A DNA stretch of 64,000 bases from contig DDSH01000013.1 of NCBI GenBank assembly GCA_002343775.1, positions 1 through 64,000 of the forward strand, given 5' to 3'. Below the pieces are notes generated by a model. The model made no database searches. It saw only the letters and a program-made list of their open reading frames with translations, and was not told the DNA's origin. A program made the translations under genes and the position numbers. The stretch comes from Anaerolineales bacterium UBA2395. Its GTDB lineage: Bacteria > Chloroflexota > Anaerolineae > Anaerolineales > Villigracilaceae. Below are positions 18,586-27,410 of this stretch, piece by piece (the first letter of the stretch is position 1; the number at the start of each line of letters is the position of its first letter).

Positions 18586-19065
18586 CTACGGCTCGGTTGG
18601 ATAACCCGCTTCCATCCACGCATTGAACCCGCCTAAAACAGGCGAGACGTTTGTAAAACCATTGTCCAGCAGAGTACGCGCCGCACGGGCGCTTGATTCT
18701 TCGCTGGGTCAGGTACAGTAGGTGATGATCCATTGGTTCGGGTTAAGCTCGGTAAGCCGTGACTCCAATTCGGCAAGTGGGATGGATAACGATCCGGGTA
18801 TATGGCTCATGTTGTACGCATCGACTCCACGTACATCCACAAATACAGCTGTTCCTGCATCCAACGCCGCTTTCGCATCCTCTAGTGAGACGCGCTCAAT
18901 TTCAGGAAATGTTTCCTCCTCATGTTCGCTCGACACAGCGGGTTCGGAAGATGTTGCCGGAATGCTTCCGTTTTGCAAACCTAACATTACGGCAGCCACA
19001 ATAAGCAGGAGCCCGCCTCCGGCAAGAAGCAAAACCGGGAATTTTCTTGCTTTTCTTTTCTTCAT
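18586..19065 (-). CDS. Probable selenocysteine-containing rhodanese
   Basis: From ATG 19065 (GGAG site upstream) the protein has a Lys/Arg-rich start, a membrane helix (about 9-28), then a rhodanese domain (about 57-155) with VFVDVRGVDAYNMSHIPGS. At the catalytic loop the reading is Tyr116-Cys117-Thr118-TGA119-Pro120, then SEESSARAARTLLDNGF and LGGFNAWMEAGYP to TAG at 18586. The fold only completes if TGA is read through. Many Cys homologues have a Cys-x-Cys-Pro at this place, so selenocysteine in place of the second Cys fits. A SECIS-like hairpin sits at 18678-18692. SelA/B/C/D are not in the window. Confidence 0.72.
18678..18692 (-). promoter_or_regulatory. SECIS-like hairpin after TGA
   Basis: On the transcript, GCGCC-CGUGC-GGCGC forms a 5-bp all-GC stem with a 5-base loop that has G and U at loop positions 2-3. 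The loop starts 22 bases after the TGA (18709-18711), inside the spacing usual for bacterial SECIS elements. Confidence 0.6.
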
Positions 19066-19176
19066 AAATTCTCCAAATAGGTACAATGATAACAATGATA
19101 ACAATCCCGCTCGCGCGCAATTGGAGCGCAACAGCGGGAGAGCGCCAGTTCCATAACAGGCGCAAGAAAAATTGAA

Positions 19177-19470
19177 TTAGTTGAGTGTGGGAGGGTGTGG
19201 AATCCGGGTGGCGTGTTTCTGCGGAACCTGGCTGGATGCGTAAATCAAACCAACCAGGTTGCTTTCCGGGAGAAGCGGCAAAATCACGGAAAGAATAATC
19301 CCTGTTTGCAGTTGGCATACCAGGCAAATGTCAAAACCTGCCGCGCGAGGCACATCGCCAGCCCGATCTGTGCAAACGCAGAGGGAGGTCGCAGGAATTG
19401 CATGCGCTGCCAAGCCAAGTAAGAGTGCACCGAGGATTAATGTCAGAAAAAGCAGTTGTTGTGTCTTCAT
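19177..19470 (-). CDS. Small membrane or secreted protein with Cys pairs
   Basis: A 97-residue protein with an N-terminal hydrophobic signal (about 5-25), two Cys pairs (CVC and CLVC, about 20 residues apart) and a second hydrophobic stretch (about 55-75). No family recognised. It lies between the seleno-rhodanese and another small membrane protein on the same strand; a thiol role is possible from context. No strong ribosome site. Confidence 0.5.
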   Translation of the reverse strand: MKTQQLLFLTLILGALLLGLAAHAIPATSLCVCTDRAGDVPRAAGFDICLVCQLQTGIILSVILPLLPESNLVGLIYASSQVPQKHATRIPHPPTLN

Positions 19471-19498
19471 ACCATACGGTTGTCTTCCACAAATAGGA

Positions 19499-19840
19499 TT
19501 ATATCAGCAGGCTTGTATCCAGAGTTAATCTTGGATTAGGGTTTCTTCGGGGCGCGGAAATGGTGATGCCGCTGTCATGTTTTGCAGGGTACTGCCAAAA
19601 TGCATGCGATGGATCGAAGTCAGGTTCATACAAATGCCTCTCTCTTGGGCTGTTAACTAGCCTGACTTCCATCGCCGGAATATCCTGATTTCCAGGCAGG
19701 AATGCCAGACCTATCGCGATTACCACTGCAATCAATATCCAAACCAGGCAAGTAAGACGGCGCCGTTCCTGCCAGCGGGTTGCGCTCTTATGCGAACCTT
19801 GGATTTTCGACACTGAGGGCTTTTGCCTGTCCGACATCAT
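19499..19840 (-). CDS. Small single-helix membrane protein
   Basis: A 113-residue protein: basic N-terminus, one membrane helix (about 29-47), then an extracytoplasmic tail with no recognised domain. A GGAG site precedes ATG 19840, and it follows the PpiC gene by 24 bases, so it is probably the next gene in that operon. Function unknown. Confidence 0.6.
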   Translation of the reverse strand: MMSDRQKPSVSKIQGSHKSATRWQERRRLTCLVWILIAVVIAIGLAFLPGNQDIPAMEVRLVNSPRERHLYEPDFDPSHAFWQYPAKHDSGITISAPRRNPNPRLTLDTSLLI

Positions 19841-19864
19841 TATTTCTCCAAAATATCAGCCTCC

Positions 19865-22027
19865 TCAGGGCGATGGATTAAGAGGCGCAGGTGTTTGCAG
19901 TTCCTGAAAGTATTTTTCCAGTACGGTGGGATAGATGACAAAGTTGGCCTGTTTGAGGAGTGTCTCTTGAAGTTGGACCATTTGTTCATCATGTTTTTGC
20001 TGGGTAAGTATTTCTTCTATATATGGCTTGGCTTGCTCAAATGGCAACTGTTCGGGACCACTGCGTTCAATAACTTGGACAATGTACAAGCTGTCACCAA
20101 ACTGGAAGGGTTGACTAATCTCATCTGGCTGTAATGCAAGAGCCACTTCGTGGAAGGGATGCAACTGAACCTCCGCCAGAATGTCGTCGCTTTCACCAAT
20201 CCATTCAGAAAGCTCTCCACCTTGCGCGGCTGTTTCGGGATCTTCAGAGTATTCCTGGGCAATTCCAGCGAAGTCCGCGCCTTGTTGGAACAATCCGGGA
20301 ACGAGTTTTTTGTAGGCTTCGTCAGCGCGAGCGCGGGCAGCTTTTTGTTCATCCTCTGTCTGTCCCAGGCCAATGCGGATGTAGCGGATACGAGCTTTGG
20401 GCGGAAGAGCCATCAAGTCAATGTTTTCGTCGTAGAATTTTTGCAGCTCTTCATCAGTGACCTGGATCTTGTCATCCACCTCCTCCTGGTGCATCATCTG
20501 TTTCAGTACTTGCAATCTTGACTCATCCGATAACGGCTTGTTCTGCACATCGAGCAATTGGTCGTATGTATCCTCAACAAGCAACAGGCGCTCGATCAAC
20601 GCTTCAGCCAATTTCTGCATACCATCCGCGCCGGCATATTGAGACTGCGTCGAAATCGGCAGTTCCTGATATTCCTGGTAAAACTCACCCAGTGTATACC
20701 CTTTACCTTTGACCGTGAAAATGGTTTTGCTTGCATTGGCGGCGAACCATTCATCCGTTTTCTGTTGTTGCACAGCTGTCAACACCTCAGTACGAACTTC
20801 GTCCAGGGATTTTGTGCGAGCCGGCCGAAACTGGTTCAACCGCACAATATAAAATGAATCCCCAGCGCGAAACACGTCGCTCAATTCACCATCGGTCAGC
20901 TCAAAGACTGCGGCATCCCATTCCGGCTCACGAGTTCCTTCGGGTGCGGTTATGTCGCCTTGAAAGGACGCACCAACGATGGTCTGCGCGACCTCCTCAA
21001 ATGTTGCACCCGAGCGGATCTTGAGCAGCGCGTCATCGGCGTTTTTTCGAGCCGCCGCTTCATCTCCTCCGATTGCGAATTGCAATTCATCCACAAGGAC
21101 CTGGCGCGGCAGTTGGAATTGTTCCAGGTTGACGTCGTAATAACGGCGCAAATCATCTTCCGAAGGCGCTGGCACATTGAGCAAGTCGAAGTTACGGCTG
21201 ATGGAGGCGTTATCCTTCAGCCGCTGAATGTATTGGTCAATATAGTCTTGCTCACGTTCAGAGACAAGTGTTTGGCGAATTTGCTCGCGCACCTGATCAA
21301 GCGTCAAATCCCCAAACTGAGCTTTGTTGGACTCGTAGTATGCCTGGATTTCACTTTCTGAGACTGGAATTTCATTTTCGTGCAATTGAAGGTCGAGCGA
21401 CTCCAGGTTGAGACTTTCATTGATATGCTGCATGGTATGGCTGAACGTTTCATCCTGATCCGGCTGACGTGCAGCTGCCCAGCGTCTTGTCAATTCGTCC
21501 GTGACCATATCCTCGATTACAGCCAGCAGTGTTTCCGGTGACCCCGCCACGGATTGGTACTCCTCCGGCAGGAGCAACTTCAAGTGGGCGTCAACATCTG
21601 CGATCGTGATTTGCCCGCCATCGAAGGTTGCAACAACATCGGAGGCTGGCGGCTTTGGCGCAGTGAGACGCAGCCACCAGAAATAGACATCCGGCGCCCA
21701 GCGATAGCCGCCTGCAAACCAGAAGGCGGCCAGTAGAATAATCGCCATCAACAAATAAGATCCCCCCCTGTACAACCGACGCATCCAGACCTGACCCGGT
21801 GTCGGACTTGGCTCCAGAATAAGTTCGCCGGAGGGTTCCAACGCCTCTTTGGACTCCTCGATCAACGAACTGGCAATCGTTTCTTGATCATCTTCGATAG
21901 CCTGATCTTCGAAATTAGATTGCTGCGATTCAGACGGCTCCAGGGATGGCGCAGCTTCCCCTTTCGCTTCCGTGCCTCTCAGGGCGTTTCGTATGTCTTC
22001 CCAGATTTGCTTCCAGCCTTCAGCCAT
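19865..22027 (-). CDS. Membrane-anchored PpiC/SurA-like foldase
   Basis: A 720-residue peptidyl-prolyl isomerase-type chaperone. An acidic cytoplasmic N-terminus (about 1-85), a membrane helix (about 88-108), a SurA_N-like helical region, and two parvulin domains: one ending in FELTDGELSDVFRAGDSFYIVRL (about 300-405) and one with AQEYSEDPETAAQGGELSEW (about 550-680). It should help fold exported proteins. It lies just downstream of hflK, fitting a membrane quality-control operon. Confidence 0.85.
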   Translation of the reverse strand: MAEGWKQIWEDIRNALRGTEAKGEAAPSLEPSESQQSNFEDQAIEDDQETIASSLIEESKEALEPSGELILEPSPTPGQVWMRRLYRGGSYLLMAIILLAAFWFAGGYRWAPDVYFWWLRLTAPKPPASDVVATFDGGQITIADVDAHLKLLLPEEYQSVAGSPETLLAVIEDMVTDELTRRWAAARQPDQDETFSHTMQHINESLNLESLDLQLHENEIPVSESEIQAYYESNKAQFGDLTLDQVREQIRQTLVSEREQDYIDQYIQRLKDNASISRNFDLLNVPAPSEDDLRRYYDVNLEQFQLPRQVLVDELQFAIGGDEAAARKNADDALLKIRSGATFEEVAQTIVGASFQGDITAPEGTREPEWDAAVFELTDGELSDVFRAGDSFYIVRLNQFRPARTKSLDEVRTEVLTAVQQQKTDEWFAANASKTIFTVKGKGYTLGEFYQEYQELPISTQSQYAGADGMQKLAEALIERLLLVEDTYDQLLDVQNKPLSDESRLQVLKQMMHQEEVDDKIQVTDEELQKFYDENIDLMALPPKARIRYIRIGLGQTEDEQKAARARADEAYKKLVPGLFQQGADFAGIAQEYSEDPETAAQGGELSEWIGESDDILAEVQLHPFHEVALALQPDEISQPFQFGDSLYIVQVIERSGPEQLPFEQAKPYIEEILTQQKHDEQMVQLQETLLKQANFVIYPTVLEKYFQELQTPAPLNPSP

Positions 22028-22036
22028 TATTCACCT

Positions 22037-23134
22037 TTAGGGTGCGGGGACAGGGGTCGATGCGGGATTCCCGAATAAACGGAGGTTCACCGTTCCATTC
22101 TCAGTGTCCACCGTATAGATCTGCACTCGTGGCAGGATTTTTTCAAGCACTTCAAGGTACAGCCGGTAGCGGGTCACATCCTCGCCATAGATTTTGGAAT
22201 TGGTTTGATACTCGGCCAGCACAGCCTCGAACGCCTGCGCTGCGCCATTGGCTTGTCCAAGCACATTCGAGCGGTATGCCTCGGCGTCTGCCAGAATTTT
22301 TTCAGCCTGCCCGCGCGCTTCGGGAATGAGGCTATTGGCATAACCCGATGCCTCGTTGATGGCGCGGTTTTTGTCTTCCTTGGCGCTGTTCACGTCTGTG
22401 AAGGCGGCGGACACTTCGTCGGGCGGGAATGCCTTCTGCAAATTGATTCCGACTACAACAAGCCCGCTATTGTATTCGTCCAATCGTTTCTGTGTTTCGG
22501 CGCGAATATCGTCCTGCAAAGCCTGTCTTTCCGTGGTGAGGATGGCATCCACCGGCTGCTGACTCATAAGCGTGGTCACAGCCTGCCTCACGGCATCACG
22601 TACAAGTCTATACGGCGCGTATTGCACATTGAGCAGATACGCCTGTGGGTCACGCACCTGATATTGAACGACAATCTCCACATCAATTACGTTGGTATCG
22701 CCGGAAAGCACCTGGAGTTTGGACGGCGGCTCGGGATGTTCATGTCCTTCCTCGGGTTCAACAACACCCACGACTTCACGGCGTACATCACTGACATTGA
22801 CAACATCCACCCGGTCGATTGGCCACGGCAGGCGGTAGTGCAGACCTGGCGCGGCGCGCGGTTCGATCACCGCTCCAAAGCGGCGCACTACGCCAAGCTC
22901 ACCGGGCGCGACCACATAAATTCCTGTGGCGAAGTAACCGGCGAGGGCAAGTCCCAATATGCCCCAGACAATACGACGAGGGTTAAGGTGCCCGAAAGCA
23001 GCGCGCAGATCGTCCACGGGAGATTCGCCATCGCCAATGAGTATGCGTATAAAACGAGCAACTGCTTGAGTCACTCGGCGATATGCGCCGCGCCAATCGA
23101 ACGAAGGTGGAGGTGTGGGAGGGTTGGTGGTCAT
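22037..23134 (-). CDS. hflK: HflK-like SPFH protein
   Basis: Membrane protein that with HflC forms a cage around the FtsH protease and tunes its activity. One helix (about residues 55-75) then an SPFH domain starting YVVAPGELGVVRRFG, with the usual AIDRVDVVNV region and a coiled-coil containing EARGQAEKILADAEAYR. Lies between hflC and the PpiC gene on one strand, gaps of about 10 bases. Confidence 0.88.
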   Translation of the reverse strand: MTTNPPTPPPSFDWRGAYRRVTQAVARFIRILIGDGESPVDDLRAAFGHLNPRRIVWGILGLALAGYFATGIYVVAPGELGVVRRFGAVIEPRAAPGLHYRLPWPIDRVDVVNVSDVRREVVGVVEPEEGHEHPEPPSKLQVLSGDTNVIDVEIVVQYQVRDPQAYLLNVQYAPYRLVRDAVRQAVTTLMSQQPVDAILTTERQALQDDIRAETQKRLDEYNSGLVVVGINLQKAFPPDEVSAAFTDVNSAKEDKNRAINEASGYANSLIPEARGQAEKILADAEAYRSNVLGQANGAAQAFEAVLAEYQTNSKIYGEDVTRYRLYLEVLEKILPRVQIYTVDTENGTVNLRLFGNPASTPVPAP

Positions 23135-23143
23135 CGAAGCCTC

Positions 23144-24046
23144 CTAAGGGACTACGGGCGGTGGAACGGTGACATTGCCCGGGTTGAGGTACTGCAAAAG
23201 TTCAGAGTCTGAGGGCAGGATGAGGGTGGTATTACCGTCAATGAACGCCTCATAGGATTGCAGGGTGCGGAGAAAGCGATAGAATTCCGGATCCTTCCCG
23301 AATGCGGCGGCGTAGATGGCGATGGCTTCCGCATCCGCCTGCCCGCGAATCTCCGCCGCCTGCTGGTTGGCATCCGCCAGAATTTTGGCTTTATCAGCAT
23401 CCGCGCCGGCGCGAATTTTTGCGGCTTCCTCAGTGCCTTCCGAACGGAATTGGCGCGCAATTGCCTCCCGTTCGGCTTTCATTCGTTGAAAAACGCTGGT
23501 GAGGTTGGCTTGCGGGAAGGTGAGCAGTTTGAGGCGAACATCTGTTACAACGAAGCCATATTGCTGTGTGCGAGCAGCCGCCCCCTGGGTCACGGTCAGA
23601 AGCGTATCCCCCAATTTCAATTGCGCCGCATCCACAGTGACCAATTGGCTGAGTTCCACCTGCCCGAGAGCGGTGCCAAGTTCCGACGATACGATGTCTG
23701 CCAGGCGCGTCTCCGCACCCTGCGGATCGTTCACGGTCTTGAGGAAGGTCAGGGTATCGGTCACTTTCCAGGTGGCGTAGGCTTCAAGGACGATGTTCTT
23801 CTTGTCCGCGGTCAGAAACTCGGTCTGCGGCAGATTGTAGACACGTAGTTGGTTGTTGATGCGGGTCACACTCTGGAATGGGTCGGGCAGTTTGGCATAG
23901 AGTCCAGGACTGGTAATGACGTTCACGGGGTTGCCAAACTGAGTTACAACTGCATACTCAGTTGCGTCCACCTGGAAAAAGACCAGGTTGACTGCTAGAA
24001 AACCCAGAGCAACAATAATAAGGATGATCGTACGCAAAGATTTCAT
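23144..24046 (-). CDS. hflC: HflC-like SPFH protein
   Basis: Partner of HflK in the FtsH modulator complex. N-terminal helix (about 5-24), then DATEYAVVTQFGNPV and the SPFH fold, a helical region rich in Ala/Glu (EEAAKIRAGADADKAKILA), and AFGKDPEFYRFLRTLQSYE near the end, typical of HflC. It lies between the CDF-SPFH fusion and hflK. Confidence 0.9.
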   Translation of the reverse strand: MKSLRTIILIIVALGFLAVNLVFFQVDATEYAVVTQFGNPVNVITSPGLYAKLPDPFQSVTRINNQLRVYNLPQTEFLTADKKNIVLEAYATWKVTDTLTFLKTVNDPQGAETRLADIVSSELGTALGQVELSQLVTVDAAQLKLGDTLLTVTQGAAARTQQYGFVVTDVRLKLLTFPQANLTSVFQRMKAEREAIARQFRSEGTEEAAKIRAGADADKAKILADANQQAAEIRGQADAEAIAIYAAAFGKDPEFYRFLRTLQSYEAFIDGNTTLILPSDSELLQYLNPGNVTVPPPVVP

Positions 24047-24094
24047 AGGTCACTCCATAGATCAAAGAATATGTGTTTGGCGGTGAAATTCGTT

Positions 24095-25651
24095 TCAAGG
24101 CTGGGGAGGAAAAGTCTGGGTGTTTCCGAGACCGGGGAACCACAAGTCGGTGGTCTGTAATTTCACAGCGGCATCCAGCACGAACTTGCGCGCGCCGGGG
24201 AGAACATTTTCGATGGCTTCAAGATACAGGCGCAAACGGGTAATATCGGGAGCTTGAGCGTATGCGCCTTGCTGACTGGCAAACTGCGATGCTTCACCTG
24301 TGGCTTGCGCTATTTTCTCGGAACGATAGGCGTTCGCCGCCTGGATGATTTTCTCCGCATCGCCGCGCGCCACCGGCAAGATCTCGTTTTGATATGCCAA
24401 TGCTTCGTTGATAAAGGTGTTCTTATCCTCGCGGGCGCTGGCAACATCACGAAAAGCATCGGCAACTTCCGGAGGCGGACTGCTTTCCAGCAGTTGTACG
24501 CCCACCACCTGTAAACCGGAGTCGTAGTTGTTCAAGGACTCCTGTGCAAGCAGCGCCGCTTTTTGCTGGATGGAGGCTTTGTCCACGGTCAACAAGGCAT
24601 CCACTGCCTCGTTCGCCACTACTTGTCGCATCGCGGATTCGGCGGCTTGCTGCACCAAGGCTTCGGGGTCAACCACATTCAGCAGAAACTTGGCGGGGTC
24701 GGTAACAGTGTAATGGACACTGAGACGAACATTGATCAGATTCTCGTCACCGGTCAGCATCAGACTGGAGGGAGCCTCAGCGCGACGGATGGCATTGAGT
24801 GCGATCACATCCACGCGACCCACCGGCCAGGGCAGGCGATAATGCAAGCCGGGTCCGACATTCCCGGCAATCACACTTCCGAAACGGCGCACTACTGCTG
24901 CCTCGCCCGGTCTCACGATGTAGAAGCCTGATAGCATATAAAGTGCGAGCAGCGTCAAGGCAGAAACGGGAATAAAAGCGCGCCATATCCCGGCCGGCTC
25001 GTGGACATGCGGTTGACCGCTCTCGCCTTCGATATCCAGCGCCTGGCGGTGACGCAGAGCGCTGATCGCCGAAGAAGCGATTTCATAGCCGGAAAAAAGG
25101 ATGAAGACAACAACAACTGCCGCAGCCGCCCGGTCCAGATTGGGGAGCCCGAGAGCCGCGCCGCCGAGTCCCGCCACCACCACGATGGAGGCATAGATAT
25201 CCATTTGAGAATGGTAGCCTCCGGCGATCAGCGCTGGCGAGTTGGTCTGCCTGCCCACGTAAAGTTTATAGCGCGCAATAAAGTAGGCAACTGCCACCGT
25301 GACAAGCGAAGCGAGGGTAATGGGACCCAGATTCTTAAGTTCGGGAGATTGACCACCGAGGACTTCGACCACAATGTCAAAGCCCACGTAGAAGATGGCG
25401 GCGGCTACCGCCAGAGCCACCCAATTTTCCACTGCGCTCACCTGTCCCTTGCGCCGGTTGCGCGCGTCATCCCAGCGGCTGATCCAAAGACCGATAAGGA
25501 CAAAGCCGCCAATCGTTGCATCCGCGATGGAGTGCAGGGCACTGGCGCGTAATGCCAGACTGCCGGAAGCACCCGCCAGCCAGAACTTGAAAACAATGAG
25601 CAACGCGTTGATGATAATGGTAACAAGTACGGTACGTTCTTTTCGGTTCAT
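24095..25651 (-). CDS. CDF cation transporter domain fused to HflK-type SPFH domain
   Basis: Residues 1-200 look like the membrane part of a cation diffusion facilitator: helix two has HSIADA with His40 and Asp44, and helix five has YHSQMD with His147 and Asp151, the two HxxxD pairs that bind metal in CDF proteins. A linker (about 201-224), another helix (about 226-246) and an SPFH domain from YIVRPGEAAVVRRFG (about 245) follow, ending in HflK-type sequence (VARGDAEKIIQAANAYR). The usual C-terminal cytosolic domain of CDF proteins is missing and SPFH takes its place. It heads an operon with hflC and hflK. Confidence 0.85.
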   Translation of the reverse strand: MNRKERTVLVTIIINALLIVFKFWLAGASGSLALRASALHSIADATIGGFVLIGLWISRWDDARNRRKGQVSAVENWVALAVAAAIFYVGFDIVVEVLGGQSPELKNLGPITLASLVTVAVAYFIARYKLYVGRQTNSPALIAGGYHSQMDIYASIVVVAGLGGAALGLPNLDRAAAAVVVVFILFSGYEIASSAISALRHRQALDIEGESGQPHVHEPAGIWRAFIPVSALTLLALYMLSGFYIVRPGEAAVVRRFGSVIAGNVGPGLHYRLPWPVGRVDVIALNAIRRAEAPSSLMLTGDENLINVRLSVHYTVTDPAKFLLNVVDPEALVQQAAESAMRQVVANEAVDALLTVDKASIQQKAALLAQESLNNYDSGLQVVGVQLLESSPPPEVADAFRDVASAREDKNTFINEALAYQNEILPVARGDAEKIIQAANAYRSEKIAQATGEASQFASQQGAYAQAPDITRLRLYLEAIENVLPGARKFVLDAAVKLQTTDLWFPGLGNTQTFPPQP

Positions 25652-25752
25652 GCGATCACAATCCTCCAGGTAGTAAGAATTTAAGCTCAGCCCATACGAT
25701 TTTTCTTGCGGTCTTCAAAAGAGTTCCGCATAAGCCAATGGCGATACCCATT

Positions 25753-25941
25753 TCACCTGCTTTCTTCAAACGGAAAATCCATGTCAATATCAACTTTATA
25801 TTTTTCAGGCTCTTCATCGAAGGCTATTGTGCATTCGAGAGAACAAAAATAGTAAGTACGCCCCAGATATTGGTACTTATATGTGACAGTGCCCGGGTTT
25901 AACTTTGTTCCACAAACCGGATCAACTACAGGGGTTTCCAT
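25753..25941 (-). CDS. YHS-domain protein
   Basis: A 62-residue protein made almost only of a YHS domain: DPVCGTKLNPG, YLGRTYYFCSLEC and FDEEPEKY, with the three conserved Cys. YHS domains occur in metal-handling proteins and copper ATPases and are thought to bind metal. It sits between the CDF-SPFH and HtrA genes. Confidence 0.85.
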   Translation of the reverse strand: METPVVDPVCGTKLNPGTVTYKYQYLGRTYYFCSLECTIAFDEEPEKYKVDIDMDFPFEESR

Positions 25942-25963
25942 ATCTACGCATTTCCAGTATCGG

Positions 25964-27193
25964 TCAGGGAACGTTTGCTGGTGACTCTGCCCGAAGCGTA
26001 TCCGGGCGCTTTTCCAGGAGAACGCTTATTTCCAGGGTTTCGCCATCCCGCAATACAGTCAGATTCACCTTCTGACCCGGACTGGTTTGCATTGCGATGT
26101 AGATTAATAAATCGTCAAAGGAGTTGATTGGTTGACCATCAATTGCTGTGACCACATCGCCTCCCACAGGAATCACGGACCCGTTAATTGTTTTCGATTC
26201 GTTTGCACCACGCACTCCAGCTTTTTCTGCAGGGCCGCGGGTTGTCACTTCCAGAATATACGCGCCACGCTCAACCGGCAGATTCATGGCGTCAACCAAA
26301 ACAGGAACAAGGTTTCTACCGCGCACTCCAAGCCAGGGCCAGTCATAACCACCCTTCTCAATTAAAATCGGGACAACCCGTTCAACCACGTCTACCGGAA
26401 TGGCAAAACCTACACCGCTATTACTACGACTCGTCCCATCCGTTTCGATCTGAGCATTCACGCCAATGACATGTCCGTGCAGGTCAAGAAGGGGTCCTCC
26501 AGAATTCCCCGGATTGATCGCTGCATCGGTTTGAATGGCATGCGGAATGGAAAAAGGCGTCAGGGCGGGGATCGTGCGCCCAAGTGCGCTGATAATTCCG
26601 CGTGTTAATGTTCCGTCCAATCCGAAAGGATTACCAATCGCAACGACGGTTTGTCCCACCGCCAGTTCTGCCATATTACCCATTGCAAGCGGACCGATAC
26701 CAATGGGAAGTTGATCCACTTTAATTACAGCCAGGTCGCTGTTCAGGTCCTTCCCCACAATGTCTGCGTTAAGAGTGGTCCCGTCGAAAAAGACAACCTC
26801 CAGCTGTTCCGCACCATTGACAACATGGGCATTGGTGATGATATTACCGGTTGTGTCATAAACAAAACCAGAGCCCTGTCCAATGGGTACAATCTGCCCG
26901 CCATTCTGTCCATCAGTAATGGGATAAACTTGTCCATATACGAAGATGCCAACCACCGCCGGATTTGAACGAGCATATAAATTTACAAGCACCATCTCCT
27001 CTTCAGTCACATCGCTCGGTATGTCCAATTGAGTAGGAGTTGGCAGAGCCATGTTAATAACAGACTTCTCGATGGGTCCGGCAGCAGGTTGACGATTGAT
27101 TGATGTCACGATGGAACAGCCTAGAACCAGGATTGGCAGCAGCAATAAAATCCAAATCCGGCTTTTGAAACCGATTTTTGCAGGTTGCGTCAT
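25964..27193 (-). CDS. HtrA/DegP-type serine protease with PDZ domain
   Basis: Membrane-linked quality-control protease. ATG 27193 with AAGGA upstream is preferred over the earlier GTG/ATG. Hydrophobic N-terminus with a possible lipobox (LVLGCS). Catalytic triad visible: His in ITNAHVVNG, Asp in NSDLAVIKVD, Ser in NPGNSGGPLLD. A PDZ domain follows (about 300-400) with GAYILEVTTRGPAEKAGVRG. Usual size for the family. Confidence 0.92.
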   Translation of the reverse strand: MTQPAKIGFKSRIWILLLLPILVLGCSIVTSINRQPAAGPIEKSVINMALPTPTQLDIPSDVTEEEMVLVNLYARSNPAVVGIFVYGQVYPITDGQNGGQIVPIGQGSGFVYDTTGNIITNAHVVNGAEQLEVVFFDGTTLNADIVGKDLNSDLAVIKVDQLPIGIGPLAMGNMAELAVGQTVVAIGNPFGLDGTLTRGIISALGRTIPALTPFSIPHAIQTDAAINPGNSGGPLLDLHGHVIGVNAQIETDGTSRSNSGVGFAIPVDVVERVVPILIEKGGYDWPWLGVRGRNLVPVLVDAMNLPVERGAYILEVTTRGPAEKAGVRGANESKTINGSVIPVGGDVVTAIDGQPINSFDDLLIYIAMQTSPGQKVNLTVLRDGETLEISVLLEKRPDTLRAESPANVP

Positions 27194-27410
27194 GATTATC
27201 CTTAGCCTTGCGCTTAGGGGTTGCGACCAATAGTGTGCATGCAAAACCTACCAGACAACTGGTTCCCTGCGCCCTCTATGGCACACGGATTACCGTTAAT
27301 ACACCGCCAGAGTTGACGGCTGAAACATTTGTAAATCTTGCATGCACACATTTATATTAAGCCCCCTGACTAAGAAAGTTCTGTATTAATTCTGAATAAA
27401 TGGTAAGAGA

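Noticed and set aside
22205..23212. 335-codon plus-strand frame
   Set aside because: Antisense to hflK, with shadow-type composition.
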